Shown here: positions 15,735-26,220 of the stretch, piece by piece
Position numbering within the stretch: the first letter of the stretch is position 1
Layout of the letters: the number at the start of each line of letters is the position of its first letter
Origin: Kiloniellales bacterium
Lineage (GTDB): Bacteria > Pseudomonadota > Alphaproteobacteria > Kiloniellales > JAKSBE01
Direction of reading: 5' to 3'
Length of the DNA: 33,829 bases
NCBI GenBank assembly: GCA_022361275.1
Contig: JAKSBE010000602.1
Location: 1 to 33,829, forward strand
Translations under genes and position numbers: made by a program
The notes under the pieces: model-generated
What the model was told of the DNA's origin: nothing
Database searches by the model: none
The model's input: only the letters and a program-made list of their open reading frames with translations

Positions 15735-15920
15735 CGGCTTTCTCGGAAAAGCGAAGCCAGGATACCCAAAGCGCACACGCCCTTGTCACGCCGCGCTCAC
15801 GGCCTTCCCGTTAGAGTAGCAATCGTCAACCCGTGCAAAGGAAGAGCCTTTAAGAGCGCTATCCTGCTGAAGGCCCCGCCACCCCCCCCGATCGAGGCGG
15901 GGCCTTCTCTTTCTCTCTCC
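15735..15920 (+). ncRNA. Possible small RNA ending in a strong terminator
   Basis: No protein is encoded in this stretch. It begins just after an AT-rich promoter-like patch and ends at a strong hairpin with a pyrimidine-rich tail. That is the arrangement of an independently transcribed small RNA of about 180 nt. I found no match to the SRP RNA, 6S, tmRNA or RNase P motifs I know, so identity is open. It could instead be the tail of a lost gene. This call rests only on promoter-like sequence plus terminator. Confidence 0.25.
15870..15920 (+). terminator. Rho-independent-type terminator
   Basis: A perfect 11-bp stem (AAGGCCCCGCC at 15870-15880, GGCGGGGCCTT at 15896-15906) with a 15-nt loop is followed by CTCTTTCTCTCTCC. 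It is the clearest terminator in the window. It faces the plus strand, where no protein gene precedes it. Confidence 0.75.
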
Positions 15921-16021
15921 CGCGAACAAGGCAGAAGCCCAGGGTTGCCACTGGCAGCGTGCCGCTTTTCCGTTCAAGATCACCGGACGACCACCGTGCC
16001 AGGATTCGGAGGGCTGGAGTC

Positions 16022-16445
16022 GTGCCGTGTAAAGAATCCCTTACATTCGGAGGCCCGCTGGCGGCGGTGCTGCTGCTCTCGGCCGCCTTGTCGGCCTGCG
16101 GATCCGCCTCCGGTGGGTCTCGGGCCGAGTTCCGCGAGGACTTCAGGGACGTCGAGATCAACCGGATCGGCGACCTGAGGCAAAGCGACGTGGAGTTCCA
16201 GAACATCGCCATGCGCAACGCCGTCCGGCATGCCGAAGGCCGCCAGGTGCCGGCCGCAGCGGTCGAACGGATCACCATCGTCGGTAACGAGCGCGTCGGA
16301 CCCTCGCTGTCCAACAGCAAGCTCGGGCGGCCGCCTGACTTCGGTGACCGACGAGGGCGGCTGCCTCGCCGAGCGCGCGGCACGGCCCGATGCCGACGGC
16401 CCCGGCTCCGAGACCACGCCCGGCGGCGGCGGGCCGAGCTTCTAA
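16022..16445 (+). pseudogene. Frameshifted putative lipoprotein gene
   Basis: A GTG at 16022, preceded by GGAGGG, opens a frame beginning VPCKESLTFGG. A hydrophobic signal sequence ends in LLSAALSAC (lipobox), followed by SRAEFREDFRDVEINRIGDLRQ and AVERITIVGNERVGPSLSNS. Around 16316-16325 this frame turns into arginine-rich noise. The +1 frame becomes protein-like instead (SSGGRLTSVTDEGGCLAERA, ending ETTPGGGGPSF and stop at 16445). The ancestral product was therefore a lipoprotein of about 140 aa that is now split by an indel, unless this is a sequencing error. I do not recognise the family. A GTAA/TTAC inverted pair (GTAAAGAATCCCTTAC) lies over the first codons. Confidence 0.55.
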
Positions 16446-16699
16446 GAGAGCCGCCACGCAGGCGCGTCGGGCACTCGAAGCGGCGCCGCGATCGCCGAAT
16501 ACTCACGATATATGTGTTGAGAAGCCGGCCCCGAAAGGCGACCGGCCGCTCCTCGTTTTGCCCGGTTGGGAGCGACCGATGCGGAGAGTCTGACTTCTGG
16601 AGCGAACTGCGCCTAATTGATTTCAGTTAGGCGCAGTTCGCTTGATCTATTTCATACAGTTAGAGTGGCCTGTCCGCGTTCACAAAAACGCGGGCTGGG
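16446..16699. other. Non-coding gap with two perfect hairpins
   Basis: No gene is supported. The gap contains CTCACGATATATGTGTTGAG (16502-16521), which resembles a degenerate inverted repeat. A perfect 16-bp hairpin lies at 16601-16642 and a 7-bp hairpin at 16674-16693. The smaller one (CCGCGTT/AACGCGG) lies 6 bases past the minus-strand response-regulator stop and may be part of its 3' end, although no T-tract follows. Confidence 0.5.
16601..16642. repeat. Perfect 16-bp inverted repeat with 10-nt loop
   Basis: AGCGAACTGCGCCTAA (16601-16616) and its exact reverse complement (16627-16642) flank TTGATTTCAG. It lies about 60 bases beyond the end of the response-regulator gene. It could be a bidirectional terminator without a T-run, a remnant of a mobile element, or a regulatory hairpin. 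Confidence 0.85.
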
Positions 16700-17179
16700 C
16701 TAGGCCTCGCCCTGCGGCTCGGCGCCGACCAGCTGGCTGATCGTCTCGAGGAAGTAATCGGTGTGGAAGGGCTTGGCGATGTAGGCATCGCAGCCGCTTT
16801 CCATAATGCGGCGCTGGTCCTCGCGCATCGCGAAGGCGGTCACGGCGACGATCGGCGTGTCGCGCAGCGCGTCGACCTCGCGGATCCACTTCGTCGCCTC
16901 CAGGCCCGAGCTGTCGCTCAACTGGATATCCATCAGGATCAGATCCGGCCGGAGTTCGTTGGCGAGGCGGTAGGCGTCGACCGCGTCGGCGGCGCGCAGC
17001 ACGCTATAGCCGTGGAAGTCGAGCAGTTCCTGGATCAGCAGCGAGGTGAAATCGTCGTCTTCGACGACGAGGATCCGTTTTCTCTCAGCGGTCACGCTGT
17101 TCTCTTTCGGCGGGGCGGTGGATGGGGTCGTATAGCTGGAACCGGCGAGCGGTTCTCTTGGTTCGGTCAGGGTTCCCAC
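16700..17179 (-). CDS. Single-domain (CheY/DivK-like) response regulator
   Basis: A stand-alone receiver domain. It has the acidic pair in ILVVEDDDF, the phospho-acceptor Asp in PDLILMDIQLSDSSG, the switch Thr in VAVTAFAM and the conserved Lys in YIAKPF. There is no output domain, so it probably relays phosphate to other proteins, as DivK and CheY do. The GTG at 17179 has AAGGAG 5 bases upstream and gives 159 aa with a disordered N-terminal extension of about 30 residues. GTG at 17185 is an alternative, and GTG at 17095 would give a minimal 131-aa receiver. No histidine kinase is adjacent. The gene stands isolated in the IS-scarred zone. Confidence 0.9.
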   Translation of the reverse strand: MGTLTEPREPLAGSSYTTPSTAPPKENSVTAERKRILVVEDDDFTSLLIQELLDFHGYSVLRAADAVDAYRLANELRPDLILMDIQLSDSSGLEATKWIREVDALRDTPIVAVTAFAMREDQRRIMESGCDAYIAKPFHTDYFLETISQLVGAEPQGEA

Positions 17180-17435
17180 GGTCACTCCTTGGACTTGTCG
17201 TCTCTATTGAAGAGTTGCACTTACCTGTTCCGACCAGGGGGTGTGCTGGCCGGCCGTCCCTTCCCATCCAGGATTAGAAGTATGGCATCGTTGCTGTGAC
17301 CAGATTCGGGCGTTTGAAATGACGAATCTGTGCTGCCCTTCGGGCCGTCCCGGGGGCAGCCGCACGCGAAATTGGCCGCCGGGCCTCATCCCTTTGCCTC
17401 CGGTTTGTTGCTCGGCGCGCCGGCCGGCCGGCGCG
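17180..17435. other. Gap upstream of the response regulator ending in a GC palindrome
   Basis: I see no supportable gene. The stretch should contain the response-regulator promoter (minus strand). Its last 21 bases are part of a perfect 22-bp palindrome (17415-17436; half-site GCGCGCCGGCC). A T-rich run (ATTTTGTTTTTTGTC, 17451-17465) follows shortly after, so it could act as a plus-strand terminator. Confidence 0.5.
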
Positions 17436-17850
17436 CTAAGGTATGCACAGATTTTGTTTTTTGTCTTTTTGGGTTTTCTGTGATTCCTAGTTGAGCGGTC
17501 AATGCTGTTTGTGAGGGCCGCGATGAAGGGTCGAGTAAGGAGCCGTTTTGGTGGCAAGCGCCTTGCGAGCCGAGGCGAGTTGTTTGTTGATCGGATGGTC
17601 GAGCATGGGAGCTGTACGATCCGGCGTTTGGGCGAGGGTCGAGCTGGGGTCGTTGGCTTTTCGCGCTTTCTCGGCAATGCCAAGGTGAGTGCCGAGGAGA
17701 TCGTCGCGACGGCGAGCGATCGGCTGGGCGAGGCGGCGCGGGGGCAGCCTGTTCTGGCGATCCAGGACGCCACGGAGGTGAACGACCAGCATCACACCGG
17801 GCGGGTGCGCGGGCTCGGTCCTGCGGGCAATGGTCGCGACCGTGGCCTAA
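17436..17850 (+). mobile_element. Truncated IS4-family (Tn5/IS50-like) element with transposase N-terminus
   Basis: The open frame from 17502 (or ATG 17523) encodes about 110 residues of an IS4/Tn5-type transposase: FSRFLGNAKVSAEEI followed by PVLAIQDATEVN aligns with the FxRNPNVSAEAI ... LLAIEDTT block of Tn5 transposase, including the first catalytic Asp, and RGLGPAGNGRDRGL follows. After about 17850 the similarity stops, and the remaining frame runs through unrelated sequence antisense to the IS630-like gene. CTAAGGTATGCACAGAT at 17436-17452 resembles an IS50-type outer end (TATRCACA core) and may be the left terminus. The C-terminal two thirds, including the other two catalytic acidic residues, are missing, so it is inactive. 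Confidence 0.72.
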
Positions 17851-17886
17851 ACGCGCATCACAAACTTACACAGTTCATCGGACACT

Positions 17887-18220
17887 CCCAGCGTGCGGCG
17901 CACGACCTCGGCGATCTCCTCGTCGCCGATCTGGCGCGGCGCACCCGGCCGAGGCTCGTCATGAAGCCCGTCAAGCCGCCGCTCGGCGAAACGCCGACGC
18001 CACTTGCCCACCGTGTTCGCAGCAGCCCCCACCCGCTCGACTATCGCCTTGTTCTCCAGCCCATCCGCCGCCGCCAGCACAATGCGCGCCCGCCCCGCCA
18101 GGCTCTCCAACTCGCCCCGCTCCGCCGCCGTCAACTCGATCCCAACCGCCGGCTTGCCCATGGACCATATCCCCAAAAAATGTGGCACATGATCTAACAA
18201 ACTTCACGATCAAGACACTA
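17887..18220 (-). mobile_element. Truncated IS630-family transposase remnant
   Basis: Reading leftwards from the ATG at 18161, the frame gives MGKPAVGIELTAAERGELES, RARIVLAAADG, TVGKWRRRFAERRLDGLHDEPRPGAPRQI and EIAEVVRRTL. This is the helix-turn-helix N-terminal region of IS630-type transposases. The segment between LESLA and RARIV is shorter than usual, and everything after RRTL, including the DDE catalytic domain, is absent. TAGTGTCTTGATC (18220-18208) upstream of the gene is the probable element end, only about 15 bases beyond the mutT stop. The 36 bases between this fragment and the IS4-like one (17851-17886) begin, on the minus strand, with AGTGTCCGAT and may be an end of a further element. 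Confidence 0.75.
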
Positions 18221-18234
18221 GGTACCGACTTGCC

Positions 18235-18693
18235 TCACAGGAAGTCGCGCAGCAGGGCGACCAGAGGCCCGTCGGCCGGCGGCATGGGGTAGTCGCGCAG
18301 GCGGATCGGCCGGACCCAGGCGAGTTCCTGACCCTCCATGGCCTTCGGGGCGCCCTTCCAGACCCGGCAGAGGAACAGCGGCATCAGCAGATGGAAATCC
18401 GGATAGCCGTGCGAGGCGAAGGCCAGCGGCGCCAGACAGCTCGCGCTGGTGTCGATGTCCAGTTCCTCCTTCAGTTCCCGCACCAGGGCCTGCTCCGGCG
18501 TTTCGCCAGGGTGCAGCTTACCGCCGGGAAACTCCCAGAGGCCGGCCATGGACTTGCCGGCCGGCCGGCGCGCCAGCAGGACGCGGCCGTCGGCGTCGAT
18601 CAGGGCCACGGCCGTGACCAGAACGATCTTCGCCGCCCCGCCGCCGGTTTCCGCCGCGGCAAGGCAGGCACTGTCCTGGTCCGATGGCACCAT
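18235..18693 (-). CDS. mutT: MutT-type Nudix hydrolase (8-oxo-dGTP diphosphatase)
   Basis: A 152-aa Nudix protein that probably removes 8-oxo-dGTP from the nucleotide pool to prevent A:T to C:G transversions. The Nudix box starts at GGKLHPGETPEQA (residues 57-69) and ends with RELKEELDI (72-80), keeping all metal-binding glutamates. RRPAGKSMAGLWEFPGGKL is the usual MutT substrate-side sequence. The C-terminal HLLMPLFLCRVWKG and ELAWVRPIRLRDYPMPPAD complete the family pattern. It lies 18 bases downstream of argJ in the same direction and is probably the last gene of a ppiC-argJ-mutT cluster. An IS630-like end begins immediately after its stop. Confidence 0.92.
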   Translation of the reverse strand: MVPSDQDSACLAAAETGGGAAKIVLVTAVALIDADGRVLLARRPAGKSMAGLWEFPGGKLHPGETPEQALVRELKEELDIDTSASCLAPLAFASHGYPDFHLLMPLFLCRVWKGAPKAMEGQELAWVRPIRLRDYPMPPADGPLVALLRDFL

Positions 18694-18711
18694 GGGATCC
18701 TCCGGCCGCGC

Positions 18712-19950
18712 TCAGCTTCGGTAGTCGGCGTTGATGTCGATGTAGCCGTGGGTCAGGTCGCAGGTCCAGATCGTCGCGGCCCCGCCGGCGACCCCGACAT
18801 CGACCGCGATCTCGATCTCCCGGCCCTGCATGTGGCGGACCACCGGCGCCTCGTCGTAACCGGGCACCGCGAGGCCGTCGCGGGTCACCTCGTGGCCGCC
18901 GATGCGGATCGCCAGGCGGTCACGGTCGGCGCGCTCTCCTGCCTTGCCCACGGCCATGACGATACGACCCCAGTTGGCGTCGGCGCCGGCGATGGCGGTC
19001 TTGACCAGCGGGGAATTGGCGACGGTGAGCCCGATGCGCCGCGCCGCCGCGGTGCTGGCGGCGCCGGTGACGGTGATCGAGACGAACTTACCGGCACCCT
19101 CGCCGTCGCGAACGATCTGCTGCGCCAGATCGGTCATGCAATCCAGCAACGCCGCGCGAAACGCCTTAAGGCGCGGGTCGCCTGCCGTCTCGACCTTGCC
19201 GTGGCGCGGCCCCTTGCCGGTGGCGAACAGCAGCACGGTATCGCTGGTCGAGGTATCGCCATCGACGGTGATGCTGTTGAAGCTTCTCTCGTTGGCCGGT
19301 TTCAGCAGGTCGCGAAGCACGGCCGTAGGCAGCTTCGCGTCGGTAAAGAAGAACGCGAGCATCGTCGCCATATCCGGCGCGATCATGCCGGAGCCCTTGG
19401 CGATGCCGTTGATCGTCACGGTCTTGCCGTCGATCTCGGCCGTCCGCGTCGCGCCCTTGGCGAAGGTGTCGGTGGTGAGGATCGCGTCCGCGGCCTTGCG
19501 CCAGGCCTTGTCGGTCAGCCTGCCGTAGAGTTTCGGCAGGATGCGGGTCACCCGCTCGACCGGCAGCGGCTCGCCGATCACGCCGGTCGAGGCGATCAGA
19601 ACGTCGCCCTTTTTGCAGCCGATCAGGTCCGCCGTGGCCGCCGCCGTCGCCTCCACCGCCGCCACGCCGGCCCGGCCGGTGAAGACGTTGGCGTTGCCGG
19701 ATTTGACGACCAGCGCGCGGGCGCGGCCATGGGCAAGCTGTCGGCGGCACCAATCGACCGGGGCACCCGGCATGCGGTTTTGAGTCAGCACGCCGGCCAC
19801 CGTGGTGCCGCGTTCGAACGCCGCCATCATCAGGTCGGTGCGACCGCGATAGCGGATGCCGGCGGCCATGCTGCCGAGGCGCACGCCGGCGACCGGCGGC
19901 AGGGTGGGAAAACGCGCGGGCGCGAGCGGTGAACGGGGCGTATCGACCAT
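18712..19950 (-). CDS. argJ: ArgJ bifunctional ornithine acetyltransferase/N-acetylglutamate synthase
   Basis: A 412-aa ArgJ. It transfers the acetyl group from N-acetylornithine to glutamate, closing the acetyl cycle of arginine biosynthesis, and may also use acetyl-CoA. The precursor self-cleaves before the nucleophilic Thr in KGSGMIAPDMATML (Thr196), giving alpha and beta chains. Other landmarks are GIRYRGRTDLMM, the KSGNANVFTG block, GDVLIASTGVIGEPLP, NSITVDGDTSTSDTVLLFATG and the C-terminal DLTHGYIDINADYRS. The length and all blocks are intact. It lies between the parvulin gene and mutT, an arrangement I recognise from related alphaproteobacteria. Confidence 0.97.
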   Translation of the reverse strand: MVDTPRSPLAPARFPTLPPVAGVRLGSMAAGIRYRGRTDLMMAAFERGTTVAGVLTQNRMPGAPVDWCRRQLAHGRARALVVKSGNANVFTGRAGVAAVEATAAATADLIGCKKGDVLIASTGVIGEPLPVERVTRILPKLYGRLTDKAWRKAADAILTTDTFAKGATRTAEIDGKTVTINGIAKGSGMIAPDMATMLAFFFTDAKLPTAVLRDLLKPANERSFNSITVDGDTSTSDTVLLFATGKGPRHGKVETAGDPRLKAFRAALLDCMTDLAQQIVRDGEGAGKFVSITVTGAASTAAARRIGLTVANSPLVKTAIAGADANWGRIVMAVGKAGERADRDRLAIRIGGHEVTRDGLAVPGYDEAPVVRHMQGREIEIAVDVGVAGGAATIWTCDLTHGYIDINADYRS

Positions 19951-20051
19951 GGCGGGGCTGTCGGGCTAACGAAAACGGGGAGGCGGATGGTACACAGCCC
20001 GACGCCGCCGCAACAAGCCCGCGGTTCCAGGCCGCCGCCGGGCGCGGCGGC

Positions 20052-20930
20052 TTACTGGTTGGCGGCGTCGCGGTCCAGCGGATTGCCTTCCAGATCGAAC
20101 TCCTCGACCTCGGCCGCCCCGCGCAGGTCGTCGACCACCTGGCCGATTACGTCCTGAAGCATCGACTGGCGAAGCTCGGGCACGGAATCGGCGAAGCTCG
20201 GCGGCGCCTGCTCGCGGCGGTCCTCGACCTTGATCACGTGCCAGCCGAACTGGGTCTGGACCGGCTCGGCGGACACGTCGCCCTTGGCCATGGAGAACGC
20301 GGCCTCCGCGAATTCCGGCACCATCTGGTCCTTGGTGAAGTAGCCAAGATCGCCGCCCTGGGACGCCGACGGGCCGGTCGACTTGGCCTTCGCCACCTCG
20401 GCGAAATCGCCGCCGCCGTTGATCTCTTCGATCACCGCCTTGGCGTCCTCTTCCGACTCCAGTAGGATATGGCGGGCGTGAACCTCGACACCGGCCGAGG
20501 TGTTGGCGACCTGCTCGTCATAGGCGGCGCGAAGCTTTTCTTCGGTGATCTCCTGGTCGATCCGCTTGGTCAGATAGCTCTGCTGCAGCACCCGTTCCTC
20601 GAGCACGGCGATCCGCGCCTTGACGTCCGCATCGTCCTGCAAGTTCTGCTTGCGCGCCGCCTGGGCCATGAGCTTGCGGCTGACCACCTGATCCAGCAAC
20701 TGCGGATATAGCATGGCCAGCGGCACCTGGCGGTACTGCTCGGGCAGCGTCTGCTGCAACTGGACCAGTTCGGAGAGCCTGACCTCGCTGCCGTTGACCA
20801 CCGCGACGACGGTATCCTCCGGCGGCAGACCGCCCGGGTTGTTCTGGGCGCGGGACGCGACCGTCGCAGTCGCCGTAGCAATACCGATTGCCGCGATCAG
20901 CGTGGCTGACCGCACGAAAGTAACAAGCAT
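20052..20930 (-). CDS. Periplasmic parvulin-type peptidylprolyl isomerase (PpiC/PrsA/SurA-like)
   Basis: A 292-aa exported PPIase. An N-terminal signal sequence (MLVTFVRSATLIAAIGIATATA, cleavage likely near residues 27-28) is followed by a SurA-N-like helical chaperone part (about 40-145). The rotamase domain spans about 148-240 (HARHILLESEEDAKAV, GGDFAEVAKAKSTGPSASQGGDLGYF, MVPEFAEAAFSM, TQFGWHVIKVEDRR). The acidic tail ends EFDLEGNPLDRD. It helps fold proteins delivered across the inner membrane. The start is ATG at 20930, with AAGGAA 8 bases upstream, and not the longer in-frame extension. It is divergent from secA across 305 bp and upstream of argJ after about 100 bp. Confidence 0.93.
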   Translation of the reverse strand: MLVTFVRSATLIAAIGIATATATVASRAQNNPGGLPPEDTVVAVVNGSEVRLSELVQLQQTLPEQYRQVPLAMLYPQLLDQVVSRKLMAQAARKQNLQDDADVKARIAVLEERVLQQSYLTKRIDQEITEEKLRAAYDEQVANTSAGVEVHARHILLESEEDAKAVIEEINGGGDFAEVAKAKSTGPSASQGGDLGYFTKDQMVPEFAEAAFSMAKGDVSAEPVQTQFGWHVIKVEDRREQAPPSFADSVPELRQSMLQDVIGQVVDDLRGAAEVEEFDLEGNPLDRDAANQ

Positions 20931-21235
20931 GTCGCGAATTTCCTTTCCAGGTAGCGGCGGCTTGCCGAATTCGGCCAAATCGGCAGCGGAATCACGCACA
21001 ATTAGGCCGGATCGTCCCGGGGAACAAGCCAAGAGGGCAAATTTCACATAATATTGACAGAATGGTAACTGCAATTCGGTTTCTAGGCGGTTGCCGTTGG
21101 AGGCCCCCGGCAGGCCGCGTCGTTGACACCGTTGTACGCTGCGCTTATGTCTCCATCTGTTTTAGTCGGTCCCGCATGCGCCAACCTCGCAGCGCCGGGA
21201 CGCCGCGGTAAAGCGGCACTTTTCTGAGGTTCGGC
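20931..21235. promoter_or_regulatory. Divergent control region between the PPIase gene and secA
   Basis: This 305-bp non-coding region is AT-rich around 21040-21085. A TTGACA (21054-21059) faces secA without a well-spaced -10. On the minus strand, TATTAT (about 21054-21049) is a -10 candidate for the PPIase gene. Close to secA, a small hairpin GCCGC-ggtaaa-GCGGC (21202-21217) followed by ACTTTTCT resembles a weak attenuator. GAGG at 21226-21229 is the secA ribosome site. Confidence 0.45.
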
Positions 21236-23992
<2,757 letters not shown>

Positions 23993-24082
23993 GCCGATAG
24001 CTTTCTGGATCTGCCTGCATAGGATTGTTCTGGCGACGGCCATGCGGCTAGCATGCGTCAATCGTTGTTGGAGTAGTCGCCG

Positions 24083-25261
24083 ATGCAGATTGCAGCAGAA
24101 CCGTTTCGCGTTGCCGTCGAGGACAGCGTCCTCGAGGACCTGAAAGCCCGATTGGCCCAGACCCGATGGCCGAACGAGCCGGAAGGCGGCGGCTGGTTCT
24201 ACGGCACCGACCTGACCTATCTGAAGCAGTTCGTAGACCGCTGGCTGACCGGCTACGACTGGCGCCATTGGGAAGCAGAACTGAACCGGTTCCCGCAATA
24301 CCGGACCGAGGTCGACGGCCTGAAGCTGCATTTCATCGTCGAGCCGGGATCGGGCGACAAACCGCTGCCGCTGATCCTGACGCACGGCTGGCCGGGTTCG
24401 GTTTTCGAATTCCACAAGATCATCGAGCCGCTGGCCCATCCCGAACGCTTCGGCGGCGACCCGAACGACGCCTTCACGGTGATCGCCCCGTCGCTGCCGG
24501 GCTACGGCTTTTCCGACTGGCCGGACAAGCCGATTACGCCGCGCCGGATCGCCGGTTATTGGCACAAGCTGGCAACCGACGTGCTGGGGTTGGAGCGGGT
24601 GGTCGCCCAGGCCGGCGACTGGGGCAGCGTGGTGACCGCCTGGCTGGCGTTCGACTTTCCGCAAACGGTCACGGCGATCCATTTGAACATGCTGCCGCTG
24701 AAACCCTATATCGGGCCGGGCACGGCGCCCTTAAGCGACGCCGAACGGGAATGGGTCGCAAAGCTGAAGCGGCGCATGGTCTGGGCCGGCGGCTACCAGG
24801 AGATCCAGGGCACCAAGCCGCAGAGCCTGGCCTACGGGCTGGCCGACTCGCCGGCGGGCCTGGCCGGCTGGATCGTCGAGAAATTCCAGCATCGCCTGAA
24901 GGAGCCGCCGGGCAGCTTGAGCCTGTTCCCGATGGACGAACTGATCACCAACATCATGATCTACTGGGTCACCAACTGCCACAACGCGGCGACCTGGATC
25001 TATCACGCCGTGCGCAACCAGGGCGGCACCGAACTGGGCGCAGGCCCGGACGGCAGGGGCGAGCGGGTCGAGACACCGACCGGCTTCGCCTTCTTCCCTT
25101 ACGACCTGTTTCCGATCCCGCCGGAAAGCTGGCCGAAGCGTGCGTTCAACGTGGTGCACCGAAGCGACTTCGACGACGGCGGCCATTTCGCGGCGCTGGA
25201 GAAAGGCGACCTGCTGGTCGAGGACATGCGGACGTTCTTCCGCGCCTTTCGCGGCGCATAA
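24083..25261 (+). CDS. Epoxide hydrolase (EHN-type alpha/beta hydrolase)
   Basis: A 392-aa member of the epoxide hydrolases with an N-terminal EHN domain (FRVAVEDSVLEDLKARLAQTRWP, about residues 8-110). The alpha/beta-hydrolase core has the oxyanion HGWPGSVFEFHKII (from about residue 101), the nucleophile Asp in AQAGDWGSVVTAWLA (about 178) and the catalytic His in DDGGHFAALEKGDLL (about 368). The lid contains YQEIQGTKPQSLAYGLADSPAG, typical for this group. It probably opens epoxides to diols for detoxification, or acts on a related secondary substrate. It lies 90 bp after secA with its own GGAG site, and its stop is 2 bases from the convergent accA stop. It looks like a singly expressed accessory gene in a core neighbourhood. 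Confidence 0.92.
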   Translation: MQIAAEPFRVAVEDSVLEDLKARLAQTRWPNEPEGGGWFYGTDLTYLKQFVDRWLTGYDWRHWEAELNRFPQYRTEVDGLKLHFIVEPGSGDKPLPLILTHGWPGSVFEFHKIIEPLAHPERFGGDPNDAFTVIAPSLPGYGFSDWPDKPITPRRIAGYWHKLATDVLGLERVVAQAGDWGSVVTAWLAFDFPQTVTAIHLNMLPLKPYIGPGTAPLSDAEREWVAKLKRRMVWAGGYQEIQGTKPQSLAYGLADSPAGLAGWIVEKFQHRLKEPPGSLSLFPMDELITNIMIYWVTNCHNAATWIYHAVRNQGGTELGAGPDGRGERVETPTGFAFFPYDLFPIPPESWPKRAFNVVHRSDFDDGGHFAALEKGDLLVEDMRTFFRAFRGA

Positions 25262-25263
25262 CG

Positions 25264-26220
25264 TCAGAGGCTGGCGTTTCCCATTTCCAGGAACTTCTGC
25301 CGGCGGTTTTCGAGCAACTGATCGGGATCCATGGCGATCAGGTCGTCCATTGCCGCGGCAATCGCGACGCCCAGGCTGGCGATCATGTCGCCGGCGCCGC
25401 GATGGGCGCCGCCCAGCGGTTCGGAAACGATCTGATCGACGACGCCAAGGCTGTGCAGATCCTGGGCGGTCAGCTTCAACGCTTCCGCGGCGTCCACGGT
25501 CTTTTCCGTTGAACGCCAGAGGATGGAGGAGCAGGCCTCCGGCGGGATCACCGAATAGATCGCGTGCTCCAGCATCAGGACCCGGTTGCCGACCGCCAGC
25601 GCGACCGCGCCGCCGGACCCGCCCTCGCCAATGATGCAGGCGATCATCGGCACCGAGAGGCCGAGGCAGGTTTCGATGGAGCGGGCGATGGCTTCCGCCT
25701 GGCCGCGTTCTTCGGCGCCGATGCCGGGATAGGCGGCCGGCGTGTCGACCAGGCTGATCACCGGCAGGCCGAACCGATCCGCCAAGCGCATCAGCCGCTG
25801 CGCCTTGCGATAGCCTTCGGGCCGGGCCATGCCGAAGTTATGATCGACGCGATCCTGGGTGCCGCGCCCCTTCTCAGTCCCGATCACCATCACCGATCGG
25901 CCGCGGAACCGGCCCAGGCCGCCAACCACCGCCTTATCGTCGGCGAACGAACGGTCCCCGGCAAGGGGCGTGAACCCTTCGATCAGGACGTTCACGTAGT
26001 CGTTGAAATGCGGTCTGTCCGGGTGGCGGGCGACCTGGGTCTTCTGCCAGCCGGTCAGCTTGCTGTAGGTCTGTCCCAGTAGCTGGTTGGCTTTGTCGCG
26101 CAGGGTCGCGACCTCGCCCGAGATATCCATACTGCTGTCGGAATCCGCGAGGTGCTGAAGTTCCCTGATCTTGCCTTCCAGTTCGGCGATCGGCCGTTCG
26201 AAGTCGAGATAGGTTTGCAT
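25264..26220 (-). CDS. accA: Acetyl-CoA carboxylase carboxyltransferase subunit alpha
   Basis: A 318-aa AccA. With AccD it transfers CO2 from biotin to acetyl-CoA to make malonyl-CoA for fatty-acid synthesis. Landmarks are [97 protein letters not shown] with the oxyanion Gly-Gly, and [15 protein letters not shown]. The ATG at 26220 begins at the family's N-terminus, so an extended upstream frame is not used. Between it and the malyl-CoA lyase gene upstream there is a 216-bp gap, large enough for a separate promoter. Confidence 0.97.
   Translation of the reverse strand: MQTYLDFERPIAELEGKIRELQHLADSDSSMDISGEVATLRDKANQLLGQTYSKLTGWQKTQVARHPDRPHFNDYVNVLIEGFTPLAGDRSFADDKAVVGGLGRFRGRSVMVIGTEKGRGTQDRVDHNFGMARPEGYRKAQRLMRLADRFGLPVISLVDTPAAYPGIGAEERGQAEAIARSIETCLGLSVPMIACIIGEGGSGGAVALAVGNRVLMLEHAIYSVIPPEACSSILWRSTEKTVDAAEALKLTAQDLHSLGVVDQIVSEPLGGAHRGAGDMIASLGVAIAAAMDDLIAMDPDQLLENRRQKFLEMGNASL

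Noticed and set aside
15735-15920. SRP 4.5S RNA, 6S RNA or tmRNA
   Set aside because: The conserved SRP apical-loop sequence, the 6S central bubble arrangement and a tmRNA tag frame with tRNA-like ends were not found. Only an unnamed candidate RNA is reported.
16326-16630. Extension of the lipoprotein frame beyond 16325
   Set aside because: The sequence becomes Arg-rich and loses codon bias, while the +1 frame looks coding. It was treated as the wrong frame after a frameshift.
17502-18197. Single 231-codon plus-strand frame across the IS remnants
   Set aside because: Only its first about 115 codons are transposase-like. The rest is antisense to the IS630-like gene, so the frame is a fortuitous fusion.
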